Notes under the pieces: model-generated
Database searches by the model: none
The model's input: only the letters and a program-made list of their open reading frames with translations
Told to the model about the DNA's origin: nothing
DNA from: Paramecium tetraurelia
Lineage: Eukaryota > Ciliophora > Oligohymenophorea > Peniculida > Parameciidae
Direction: 5' to 3'
Assembly (NCBI RefSeq): GCF_000165425.1
Contig: NW_001799078.1
Location: 285,057 to 349,056 of the forward strand
DNA length: 64,000 nt
In this document: positions 24,332-35,167 of the stretch, piece by piece
Layout: each line of letters starts with the position of its first letter
How positions within the stretch are numbered: the first letter of the stretch is position 1
Position numbers and translations under genes: made by a program

Positions 24332-25391
24332 ATGCTACGATTTATTTATCAAGGATTCTCAACCTTAGTAAAATAAAATCCACTTAAGAATGGGTTCAGA
24401 TTTGAGAATTAAAATCTCACCTGGACTTTCGGCGAATTCGATGTATTCAATAGTTGTTATTGAGAGACACATTCAAGTGCATTCGCATATGGATTGATTG
24501 AACAAGGTTGGAAACAAGGAGACAAGCTTTTGCTCTTGCTTGGTAGATCCAACACCAGTGAGGCAGCCACTACATTTGCTGGAGCAGCCAAAGCTGGAGT
24601 AATTACAGTACCATTCAGATCCAATGATCCAAATGAAATTGAAAAGACTATTAGTATTGTCAATCCAAAGGGAATTGTGTTTTCGCCCAATCAACTCGTT
24701 GGAGAAACCAAGTTCATCGAAGTCCTCAAAACCCTTGTTCCTGAAACAACTTAGAGTATCTATTAAAATTAATTTGCCCTCTAGCTCACTCAGGAGAAAG
24801 TCTGAAGAGTAGTAAATTTACTAATTTGAAATGGTTGATTCATACTGGATTCTATTCATACCCAGGAACTTACAAATTCAGAGTATTAAACTATTGAAGC
24901 CACTAGGAATCATTGGTTTACGCCTCCAGGAACTTCAATCGTCTTTCTCTCCCAACTGTTACAGGACCAGTCACAGCTCAATTGAGAAATGGATAACTCT
25001 AAACCTACACTTATTAGGACTTAGCGAAATTGAGTGACAAAGTGCAGGGATCTAAACATGTCATTGTCTCTGGAGATCCATAAACTGTAACCAACTTCAG
25101 CATTGGTAAGTTCAAGGATTTCTAATATCGTAGTTGTCGGAGGATTGGAAAGAGGTTACAATACAGTTTTGACAGGCGCAGACAAATTAACCAAGGTCTA
25201 AAAGATTCTACAATATTATGACAATTATAGTTTGGTAGTAGATGATTCAGTTCTCAGTGAATAATAATAAGTATGATGAACTTTTAATATCCTTGTAGTC
25301 TGTTGATGTTGGCAACCTTTAAAATTTATTCACAGTTGGCGATGTCACAAAGGCTCAAAATGTATTCCAAAAATAAGCCATCTAAATTTGA
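24332..25391 (+). CDS. Truncated AMP-binding (acyl-CoA synthetase-like) protein
   Basis: The first half resembles the N-terminus of acyl-CoA synthetases of the ACSF2 kind: MLRFIYQGFSTLVKQNPLKN, TWTFGEFDTHSSAFAYGLIEQ, WKQGDKLLLLLGRSN, FAGAAKAGVITVPF. A 24-nt intron containing TGA joins the first two exons. Downstream, IHTGFYSYPGTYKFR matches the family, followed by VTGPVTAQLRNGQLQTYTYQ and a C-terminus ending FTVGDVTKAQNVFQKQAI before TGA at 25389. I do not see the glycine-rich TSGTTG-type AMP loop or the C-terminal adenylation motifs, and the protein would be only about 330 residues against about 550-600 normally. It may be a structural relative without ligase activity, for instance in mitochondria given the basic, hydrophobic N-terminus. 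Exon joins between 24760 and 25140 are only partly resolved. Confidence 0.55.
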
Positions 25392-25426
25392 TATAATAAT
25401 ACCAAAAAAACACAATTATATAAATA

Positions 25427-26755
25427 ATGGATTAATCTTCATCAATTCTGAGTATTAAGAGAGAGAAATTTAGAACCGTGATCAGAAAAGAGTTCATTGA
25501 ATAACAACTCAAAAAAAAGAGAATCATTATACCTGAATAGGAAGATCACGATTTGAATGATAAACTCAAAATTATTAAAAAATAGATGATAGCCATTCAT
25601 GAAAATATTGAAAACGATTTTAAAAAAGCCATGATTAAATATTATGATTATTTAGTAGACTAAGATCTCATGAATGAATTGCTTCTCTAATTTGAATTGA
25701 ATTGGCAATAAAATTATAGGATAAATATCTATTGGATACTTTGCAATCTAACTCTAGGAGATAATATTGGAGCTAAATTTCTATTCGATACAAATTTCGA
25801 CTTTTTAAAAATACTCTACACTGATATTAAGAATCCTGCTTATAATGAATTTGTTCTTGAAATCATACAAAATTTGTTAGCAGATGATGACATTGATGTT
25901 TTCGAATATCTGATGAGAGATGATGAATTACTTCAAATGCTTAATAAAAATGTCAATATCATATCAGAAGAAAACTATAAAAAATTATTAGTGCATATTT
26001 GTGTTAAAATTGTTGAATTTAAATCATTGTTGAGTAATTATTTAGTTGAAACATTGTGTTAATTGATGCCTTAGTATATAGCATTTTAATGCACTTACAT
26101 TCTGACTTCAAGAATGGAATTTAGTAATCATCATCTGGTCCTTCATGCCATTCGATATTTACTAAACAATGATGACAATCTCACGTCTATAATCTTAAGG
26201 ATTTTACAAGAAATAACAGATTCTTATTTACTCTATTAAATATTGCAATAAAAAGAAATACATAGCTTTATCTGTAATTTGTTTTTAACAACAAACAATT
26301 CAAATTGTATTAAATCTCTACTAACTATATTTTATAATGTAGTCGAATCAGAAGAGATATAATTTTATATCTGTCAGAAGGAAGTCTTAAACTTAATAAT
26401 AAAATATTCATTAAACTTAGAATACACTGAAAAATCATTAAATGTATTAGAATATCTAATGCAAGATGATAATTTTTTATTTGAATATCCTGAACTTGTA
26501 GATGAAAAGTATTATTGTTCATAACTTCATAATTTAAATGATGAAGATCCAAATACTTCAATTGCTATTTTAAATTACATTAAAAGAGTACTAGAATTTT
26601 GGGATACAAGGAATGATGACAAGTATTTAAATATATTTTCTAAATACAAAAATAAGGTAAAATATAGATTTTATTATCAGATAGAAAATTTGCATATGTC
26701 TTAAAATAAAAGTCTATCAAATTTAGCAAATTAGTTACTTTTATGCTATGATTGA
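25427..26755 (+). CDS. Armadillo-repeat protein, importin-alpha-like
   Basis: About 440 codons, open in a single frame from ATG 25427 to TGA 26753 with no intron needed. The N-terminus (ILSIKREKFRTVIRKEFIEQ then KKKR) looks like an importin-beta-binding segment. The rest is a series of helical, Leu/Ile-rich repeats such as ILCNLTLGDNIGAKFLFDTN, ILQNLLADDDIDVFEYLM and AIRYLLNNDDNLTSIIL, consistent with armadillo repeats. Importin-alpha proteins carry cargo with nuclear localisation signals. The repeats here are divergent and I do not see the conserved Trp/Asn ladder clearly, so a cargo-receptor role is inference. It is short for importin-alpha (about 520). A related but messier gene follows the HECT gene at 29233. 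Confidence 0.6.
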
Positions 26756-26792
26756 ATTATTATTATTTTTATTAATATATAAATATTTTGGA

Positions 26793-27638
26793 ATGTTTAG
26801 AACTTTAGATGATTTAAAGAAAGGTGAAAAAGATGAAAAACAAAAGAAAACAAGCAATTCTTATGCTGGAGGAGAAAAGAGGTAAGAATTTTGATTAAAT
26901 ATCGTAGTGGTCTTTCTGTTGAAAATCCTGATGATATGGATTAAATAATTAATAATGCGTAAAAATCTATTAAAATCCATATAGAAAATAAGGAGGCACC
27001 AGGCCTGATTAAGATGAGGATCCAAAAGAATGGTGCAAAATTACTTTATGGAGTAATGGATTTTAAATTAATGATGGTGAATTCAAAGATATCAACGATC
27101 CAGAAAACAAGAAATTTCTAGCTGAATTAAGATAAAAGTAATATAAGTCTTTATTCTAAAGTTAAGTGCCTACATCCCTGCGATCTAAATATCCAAAAGG
27201 ATTGAGCGTCAAATTGGAAGATAAAAAAACAGAGAAATATGTACCACCACCTCCTCCAAAATATGTGGAATTTAGTGGATCAGGAGTCAGTTTGGGATAA
27301 TAATAATTTGTTTAATAATAACAACAAGTTAAAGTAGATTTGAGCAAATAAGGATAAATACAAATTGATCCTAATCAACCCACAACTAACATTATGGTGA
27401 GACTCTCCACTGGTAACACAATTACATTGACAGTTAATACTACAACAAGAGTGTCAGCCATTCAATAACATCTTTTAAGGTATTTAAAATATTTAAAGTG
27501 TTAAGAATGATGAACTTGCCTCCTCAAAAATAAATCTAGTTAATTTCTGGCTTCCCTCCAAGACCAATTTAGAATCTCAACTAAACTGTTGAAGAAGCTG
27601 ATTTATGCGATTCCTAAATCACTTAAACTGTTGTTTGA
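26793..27638 (+). CDS. SEP-UBX domain protein, p47/UBXN2-like p97 cofactor
   Basis: Adaptor linking the p97/Cdc48 ATPase to ubiquitin-dependent or membrane-fusion tasks. It begins MFRTLDDLKKGEKDEKQKK. Three 26-nt introns (26882-26907; GTAAAAATCT...ATAG near 26958; GTATTTAAAA...TTAAG near 27480) restore one frame. The SEP domain reads KITLWSNGFQINDGEF and DPENKKFLAELRQKQ. A Pro/Gln linker (PPPPPKYVEF) leads to a UBX domain TTNIMVRLSTGNTITLTVNT with the loop ISGFPPRPIQNLNQTVEEA. That loop has the FPP-type turn that contacts p97. About 255 residues. There is no N-terminal UBA domain, so it is like UBXN2A/B rather than full-length p47. It sits 90 bases upstream of a HECT ligase and 3.7 kb from the E1 fusion. 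Confidence 0.85.
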
Positions 27639-27728
27639 GTTATTAGAACAAAAATATCTATAGTATAATTTATTTCGTATTGTTTATGAGTTTTTATCCC
27701 CTAAAATTGATTATTATTAGTTCTAAAA

Positions 27729-29213
27729 ATGGGGAATAGAAGTTCAAATAATTCGAATTAAAAAATCGGATCAGAAGCAAAATGCCCTAATTGCGATCGT
27801 AAGTTTGGACCTTCTACTACTTACAACTCGCTTAATACACATATAGATCTATGTCTATAAAATTAATTACAGATAAATAATGTAGGGTTTCAAATGCCTC
27901 AGCCATAAGTTTAATTGGGAGATAATTATATTTGGGTGAAATAAAACAATCAATGGAAAAGAATTTAATCATAAGTTAATGGTGGATAGATCTAGGTAAC
28001 ATTTGTAATAAATTTTAAAGAATTTAAGTGTTCAAGATATTAAGAACAGATCCTTTCCTGAAAAATAAATGTGGTTCAATCTTTAACTTGAAAAATTTCG
28101 TATTCCTTGGTAACTGGGATCTGATAAATTGAATGTCAATTATAATGATTTATTATAATCGTCATTGACTTCAGCTAGAAATGTTAATGTGTACAAAGAA
28201 GTCAAGGTGGTATTTTAGAACGACAAAGTGTAAGATGCAGGTGGTTTATTGAGAGAATGGTTAACTTTGATTTTTAAAGAGATGTGCAAAGATATCTTTA
28301 CATTGACAGAAACAAATGATGTCACATATAAAATCGCTAAACAGAGCCAATATTTTGATTTAGTTGGTTTAGCAATTGCAAAAGCACTCTTTGAAAGAAT
28401 GACAATCTGTGTTGAATTCGATAGACCCTTAGTAAAAAAATTATTAGGTTAAGAAAATTGAATTTTAAGACATGCAGTTTTATGATAAAAGCCTTTTTAT
28501 GAGTTGGAAATATTTACTTGAAAATCAATTTGACGAAAACGAATTATAATAATATTTTATCATTTGTAAGGATGATGAAATAATTGAATTAAAATAAAAT
28601 GGAGCTGATATTTTAGTAAACAACTAAAACAAATAAGAATTTGTTGATTTATGGTAATCTATTAATTATAATATTAGTATCTAATACTATAGTGAAAAAA
28701 TGATATCAAAATAGCTTGGATAAATCTAAACAGCTTTATATAAATATATTCCAAAGGATTATTTAAATATTTTTACAGCTGAAGAATTTGAAATGATTCT
28801 TTATGGTGTATCTGTTGTAGATTTAGCTGAGTGGAAATAGCATACAACGTACAAAACTCCATATGCTGATACTTCTCAACAAATACAATGGTTTTGGAAG
28901 ATATTGTCTGAGTTCGATCAGGATTAACTAAAGAAGTTTCTACATTACTGCACAGGCTCTTATAGAATCCCAGTTAAGTATTTATAACATAATTAAATTT
29001 CATAGTGGTTTTAGTAAACTTGAGTCCAATAGAGGAATGTATTCAAAATTTTAGATAGTTCCCATTGATTATAAAAATACAAATTCTTTCCCAATAGCTC
29101 ATACATGTTTCAACAGACTTGAGCTTCCAAAATATACAAGTGAGGAAATGATGAGAAAATATTTGAGATCTATTGTTCTTAATGATCTTGAAGGAGTTTT
29201 TGGAATGGAATGA
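27729..29213 (+). CDS. HECT-type E3 ubiquitin ligase with N-terminal zinc finger
   Basis: Accepts ubiquitin from an E2 on a cysteine and transfers it to substrate. The N-terminus MGNRSSNNSNQKIGSE is followed by CPNCDRKFGPSTTYNSLNTH...C, a C2HC finger that may bind ubiquitin or partners. A short Gln-rich linker precedes a HECT domain of usual length: N-lobe VVFQNDKVQDAGGLLREWLT, YFDLVGLAIAKALFERM, FTAEEFEMILYGVSVVDLAEW. The C-lobe contains FPIAHTCFNRLELPKYTSEE; the catalytic Cys codon is 29106-29108. The gene ends VLNDLEGVFGME and TGA. Introns lie near 28025, 28447 and 28977. About 470 residues, small for a HECT ligase. The MGNRSS start could be N-myristoylated (Gly2, Ser6), which would place it at membranes. 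Confidence 0.88.
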
Positions 29214-29232
29214 ATAATTAAAATCATAATTG

Positions 29233-30168
29233 ATGTTAATTTATATTATTGCTCAACAAAAATAAATCTCGTCCAATAATTTAATCTCGATAAGTATATA
29301 ACTTATCCTTCAAATGTTTTCCAAAAGTGAAAATATTTAGAATCTGATGCTAAAGGGAAGACATTCATTTTCATAAAAGATGGAACCACTTATTGAGTAG
29401 ATTATAAAAATCAGAATTTCCGAATTCTAAAATTAGCTAACTCTAAGTCTGGTTTTATTAATTAAAATAATAAATCAGTTGTTACTTTAACACTATTCTA
29501 AACAATATTTGATGTTAAACTGAGCTTGAACATCAAATTTCAGCAAAATTTTTATTAAAATTATCCTAATGCTTTCAGAAGAATAGATAGAAATAATTAA
29601 TATTTAAATTCTATATGTTATGATTTAAATCCTCTATGAACTGCATTATATTTGGTATTTTACAACTTTTTAATTTAATTCATCTGAAGATTAAGATATG
29701 TAGAATCTAATTCTGTTGAATTTGAAGAACCAAATTGGATTATTAATAAGCCAATACCATAATATCTATTAAGATAGAGAATTGTATGAGATTTTAATAT
29801 ACGTTGTCTAAAAAATAAAAACAAGGAGAATCATTAAAAATTTTATTACTTTTTTATTTGATGTTTTCTTAACTGAATTTGAAATTTATATTAATATTAA
29901 GCTTTGAAAGAAAAATTTTAAGTAAAAAGATTTATTTATAGAAAATAATGGTTATTACATCCTATTTAATGATTTGATGGTATTTGATTTAATTGGAAAA
30001 CTGGGAGCAAGTAAGAAAGAAAGAATATCCTTTATTTATGTAATAATTTGGCGAATAAACATTATTTATTTCAGTTTATTGAATTAACTTAGAAGAAATC
30101 TATCATCAAATTAATATAATTGCTTTAATTTAATTAAATTTATATATAGAATGATATTATATTTTTGA
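29233..30168 (+). pseudogene. Armadillo-like gene, fragmentary or many-exon
   Basis: Coding-like stretches in shifting frames: MLIYIIAQQKQISSNN.. with MEPLIEQIIKIRISEFQ (29233-29520), then MLSEEQIEIINIQILYVMIQ and NLILLNLKNQIGLLISQYHN (to about 29900). After a 20-nt intron GTAAAAAG...TATAG come YYILFNDLMVFDLIGKLGAS and a basic tail to TGA at 30166. The helix-rich, Leu/Ile/Asn composition resembles the armadillo protein at 25427. At least one frame change near 29510-29570 has no convincing intron, so this may be a decaying copy or a gene with exons I have mis-joined. Boundaries are approximate. Confidence 0.35.
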
Positions 30169-30303
30169 TGAAAACACAATAAATCTTTCGTAAAACTAAA
30201 CATTTTGAATTTATTCATATCAACAATATTCTTTAGTTTTTTATGCTTATTGAACTTTCATTGAAATCAATATTTTTGAGGTCACATTTTTTGATTTTAT
30301 TTT

Positions 30304-31008
30304 ATGAAGAAAATTAAAAAGTAGAAAAACTATAGATCAAAATACAACAGCATAAATTCTAATGAAAGAGCTCTTATTATTTAATATATTGAGTAATACA
30401 AATATTCAACCTCTCATGTATAATTAAATAATTTTCAGGTCTCTTTAATAACAGGACACAACATTTCTACTATTAAAGCCATTTATTCAGTGTATAAAAA
30501 GGAAGGCAGGGTTCAAAAAAAGGAAAAAAGAGATAAAATTTTAAATATAACCACTTAAGTATTATTGCTAGTGGTTGATGATACGTAAATAATTGATTGT
30601 ATTTTCAGAAATGGAAAATGTGTTAAATTAGGTGAGGAAATTCAAAAGTTTGAAGCTATTAAAGAGGAAGACAAAAATATCAGAGATTCCAAAGAGAAAA
30701 TGATTTAAGAATTACTTTAAAACAAGAAATGTTAAATTTTAAGCTTGCTGACAAACTAATAGGCTGTTAACAATTTTACTTAAGATGTGAATAATATTGG
30801 CTAAGAGAAAGCCTTATCTAATGAGTTTCTTACCACTGAAAACAATTTAAACATAAAATGCGGACACAAACAATCTTTAAAATATTTAAGAAATCGATAA
30901 CAAGAAAATTTTCCTAGTATAAATTAAAATTTGCAAATGTTAGATAAAGGTTTTTACTCTGAACTATAAAGCAGGCTTTATGAATAACATAAATTAATGA
31001 GAATGTGA
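30304..31008 (+). CDS. Helix-turn-helix domain protein
   Basis: A single-exon frame of 234 codons, ATG 30304 to TGA 31006. The N-terminus is very basic (MKKIKKQKNYRSKYNS) and followed by a compact segment ERALIIQYIEQYKYS...LITGHNISTIKAIYSVYKKE with GRVQKKEKRDK. This is the shape of a homeodomain/transposase-like helix-turn-helix: helix, turn at TGHNIS, recognition helix TIKAIYSVYKK. The remainder is acidic or Gln/Asn-rich. It probably binds DNA in the nucleus. Proteins with this HTH and no catalytic domain are common in Paramecium; I see no DDE catalytic region here. No orthologue is named. Confidence 0.6.
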
Positions 31009-31566
31009 GAATGTATTTTCAAATCTATGACTATCCTAACAGCTTATTTTATTAAACTTTTTATATCTATTCAATTTATGTCCTCAGATTATAATGTTAT
31101 CTTATTCTTACAATTAATTATAAATAACAGTATTAATAATAAATGTATTATTATTTCTTAATTTTGAAAATATATTAATGCTTTTAAAAAATATAATTAA
31201 AATCTTAATATTAATTAATATATAATTTAAAAATAAAAAAAACAAGATATTAGTAATAAATGTTAATTGCAAAAATTCCTTTTAACCTTATTTACTAGAT
31301 AATATCTTGAGTCGCAATCTAATCTAAAAAACTGCAAATGAAAATTAATATGAGTTAAAATCGAGTAAGGAATAATAACCTTTATTGATATAAATCGTTA
31401 ATATTAACTATAAAATTTTACATCAGTTATAAAGTTTATCAAAAAGCAAAAGCGGAGTTTATTAAGATTAATCCCCTCGAAAATTATTGAATTTTAAATT
31501 ATAAATCTCATGAGATAAAGATTCAACTTAAAATTTATATAAATAAGCACACAATATATATAAATA
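31009..31566. other. Intergenic region, AT-rich
   Basis: About 560 bases between the HTH gene and the 3' end of the minus-strand anoctamin gene. Composition is strongly A/T with runs such as AATATATAATTTAAAAAT. Short open frames exist on both strands but none has sustained protein-like composition. I see no RNA gene or repeat. Confidence 0.45.
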
Positions 31567-34500
31567 TCAATCTTATTTTACCTTATTTTCTAGTGGTTTA
31601 ATAGAGTCATTCTTTTTTATATTTGATTTATTTTGTTCAGATAGATATTCTTCTTTTTTCAAGACTAATTCAACCCACTCTGGTTCATCTGGAATTACTC
31701 CTTCTATTACGAACTTGATTCCTATAACTATATGTTCAGCAACAATTAATAATAAAAAGTTTCTCAGTCCAAGCTATTATAAGTAAAATAATACATTGGT
31801 TTAATCTTGATCAGAATTTTCATTGGCTCCAACTAATTTATTTAACTCTTATTAATTTGCCTGATATATGGTTAAACAGTTTGAAACAATACCAATATAG
31901 CCAATTAATTATAAGATATCATTCCAAACTCCTATATTCTTTTTTGGTTCTGCTAAGGGTCTCTTGACGAATTTTCTAAAACCATATAATAATCCTTCTA
32001 TATTGAGTAGATTAAAAAACAAGGCTATAATTGGTATAATTTGAGACCCTGCACTAAACATAGTAACCATACAAAATTATGTCATCTAACTATTGATATA
32101 ATATTTACAAAATAAGTGAATTATTCGACATGATCAGGTGGGTCTATCATTCTTTTATTTAATTCAATTTACTGAAGAAAATATTAAGTAGATATTCCCT
32201 TATCAAATGATTTATTCATCCCACTAGTTTCAGTGTCTCCAATTTTTTATTGAGTATTGATTTATTTATTATTGTTTAATTGTTTTTATTTGTTGAAGTC
32301 CCAATTGAATTTTAATTTAATGAAACTAAAGGATATCCATGGATATATGGTATACCGAATAAGATGAATAAGAGACCAAGTGATGGTAAATGAGATACTG
32401 AAGAGTTTCAACTCAACTTCATCAGGTTTTATTATACTTCGATAAAAAAGTCGACCAAAAGAGTTAAGAAAGGTGAAAGCAAACACCTTTAAGATATAAA
32501 CATTCTCTCTTTCATCCTGGAATTGATGATTCTCATAAATTAGGGTATGTTTAGAGAAGAAATTGAAAATTTCATTAGTAATTAAAACAGTTAAGGCCAA
32601 AAGACAAGCCCATAGAGTTTAATAAAAATCATCATCCTCATAGACTTGCTTAAGATAATAATACCCGGTCTATTAGCCAGCAATAAAAACTAAGGCTAAA
32701 AGTACCAAGGGAGTATTAGATTTAAAGTATTTCCATTGTACATTCCTTGTGTCCATGATTTCTATTGTATGTGTTACATCCTCAATAATGAAGGACCCTT
32801 TATATTAGGGGATGGTTCTTCTTTGTTCCTTTGCCACATGCATATCGAAATTATACATGGTTTCACTTTATTTTCTCTTCCAGAATTCAAAAAAGATGGT
32901 TGCCCAAACTGCCATACATAAAGTATAAATTGGAGCAATGGCTTAGATAGCTTCTTCATCAAAATATGAAATGATCCCTAAGATTAGTCCTGGAATAGCT
33001 GGTAAAAATAGCCAGGTTGAGAAAAAACATAAAAAAACAAAAAACATTCCAACTTCTGGTCCAAAATAGGTTGATAAGGCACTGAAGGTACGACTGGTTG
33101 ATTTTCTTAATTGAAATGGTTCGAATAAGATATTAATCCTTTCATTTTTCCAGAATTTAATGATTAACTCTTTTTCTTCTTCGTCATGCAAGGGGAATTA
33201 TTCTAAAAGTAATCCATCGCTTATAAATTATTCAATGTCAAATTCATCATATAATAAAGTCAAAAGGATCTATTAATTATGAATATGATGAAAGTTTTCA
33301 AATTATTCTTAGATGTTTAAATTAAATGGAGACAAATACCCTTCCCTTGAATTATAAATCATCATCTTATTCTAATCAGCAACCACATTCTTAAGTCTTT
33401 CATCAACTTTTAAACAATAATAAGTATATTGTTTATCAATAGATTCGTAAGAGATGTATTTGAACTATCCTTTTTCAATATTCTTTTTGATTTAAATATT
33501 ATTAAATTGTTATTCCAATAACTAATTTTTGCTCTTTTGCCAACCAACCAATATGTGATTGTAACCTGATCTTAGATAGTTTTTTTCGTCATTATGTAAG
33601 AGTTCTCTCTTAAGTTATTTTATTTCATTCAATCGAGATTAATCAAAGGCTCTGTGATTTCGAAAGTTATAATAATTTGGATCAGCTCCTTTCTTGATTA
33701 ATATCTTAGCAATTTCAATGTGACCTCTCTCAACTGCAATGTGTAAGGCAGTCTGAGGTTTATCTTTAGTCATAAGATTGATTACATTTTCTTTTCGAAA
33801 TATTCTGGATTCATCAGATTCCAAGTAAAATTAAACTAATTCTAATCTATTGTGATAGACTGCAGCGTGAAGAGCATTCCTTCCCCTATAAGATGGTTCG
33901 AATGGTGAATACTTACATTTCAATAGAGGTCTTACGAGATCTAATCTACCTTAGGTGCTTGCCCAAAACAAATATCTAAGACCCACCTAAGTTAATTATT
34001 AAGTGGACTTAAGATTTAGGTTATGTTTGTGTAAATTTTTAAATGCTTCATATTCTTCATCAAAAACATCCAATTTTTTCCTGTGCTCTTCATTATCTAG
34101 ATATTGAGCCAAGAACTTCATTATCATATATTCCAGGACTCTTTCATCCTCTTCCCTGTCATCCAACTCTTTACCTGTCATTAGCGATAAATCAATCGGG
34201 AACTAATCCCTGTCATTAGTAAACAACACTAGAAACTCATTAATACGATTACTTAAACTCGGCTCTATGTACATTAATAATTTAGCGGTCTTTAAGTCTC
34301 CAAAGAAGCAAGCCCAATGCAATGGATTATTTATTCCTAATTTCTTATATTGTTCAACCGATGCTCCTCTCTCAATCAATAAAGAACAGATAGCGAATTT
34401 CTAGCCCTCTTTCAGAGTGTTGATATCTGTGTTGTACCCACGAACACAGGTAAGCATCAAAGCTGTATTGCCTCAATAATAGTTTATGAAAATTTACCCT

Positions 34501-34779
34501 TATTATCTTAGGAATTAATGTTTATACATTATAAATCAAGAAAATATTCTACAACTTTGTAATGTCCACGATAGGCAGCCTATTATAGTAGTTCATGTAC
34601 ATAATGCAATGCATTTCTGCCATAATAGTCTGTTTTCTTACAAGCTTATTATAAATGTCGAGATGTCAATGATGTTAACTGATTGTTAATGAACTCTAAC
34701 TTTCCATCTTATGCGGCCTAGCAATCCTCTATTTGGATACCTCCAATAAATTAATTTCATCATGGCTGAACAAATTCAT
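31567..34779 (-). CDS. Ankyrin-repeat / anoctamin (TMEM16) fusion protein
   Basis: About 1,030 residues on the minus strand, ATG at 34779 (MNLFSHDEINLLE, then a 23-nt intron) to TGA at 31567-31569. The N-terminal half holds ankyrin repeats from about residue 10 to 350: RHLQQACKKTDYYGRNALHY, AAYRGHYKVVEYFL, QTALHIAVERGHIEIAKILI with KKGADPNYYN, and others. From about 33190 the anoctamin region starts with YFGPEVGMFFVFLCFFSTWL and FLPAIPGLILGIISYF. Several membrane spans follow, and the C-terminal signature KFVIEGVIPDEPEWVELVLK with KEEYLS precedes a polar tail. TMEM16 proteins are Ca2+-activated chloride channels or lipid scramblases. Ankyrin repeats suggest tethering or gating. I could not check the Ca2+-binding acidic residues across all exons. 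Confidence 0.78.
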
Positions 34780-35167
34780 GTAAAAATCAATTCTGATATA
34801 TTAAAATAAATAACCTGTTTTTTATAAATTAATTGCATTTAATGCCAACTCCATTTTAGTAATTATCTCTATTTTTTCAAATCTTTGATTTAATTAAAAA
34901 CATTTTAAAATTTCAAATCTCTAAGTTAAAATTCATTTTATTGATTAATTTGTCTTTAAAGATTTTCCTTCAAAATGAATATAATTTAGTCTGAATAATT
35001 GAATTAATTTATATACAATATTCGATTAATTAATAAGTCTTAGTAGAGTGAGTAATTAAATTTTCATATATTTATTATTTACAAAAATTGAGTATTTTTT
35101 AAAGAACCATGATTTTTACATTAATTTAAAAAAGAATGATAACAATATAATGCATCATAATATAATA
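34780..35167. other. Intergenic region between two minus-strand genes
   Basis: About 390 AT-rich bases with frequent TGA/TCA in all frames. This should carry the promoter of the ankyrin-anoctamin gene and the 3' end region of the next minus-strand gene. No RNA gene or repeat is visible. Confidence 0.45.

Noticed and set aside
24457-24694. Minus-strand ORFs of 73-77 codons opposite the AMP-binding gene
   Set aside because: The plus frame shows recognisable AMP-binding family sequence; the antisense frames do not.
30304-31008. HTH protein as a transposase
   Set aside because: Only a helix-turn-helix is visible; there is no DDE-type catalytic region and no terminal inverted repeat was seen around it.
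32736-32962. Sense/antisense ORF pair in the anoctamin region
   Set aside because: The plus-strand ORF has no family resemblance; the minus strand carries the anoctamin exons.
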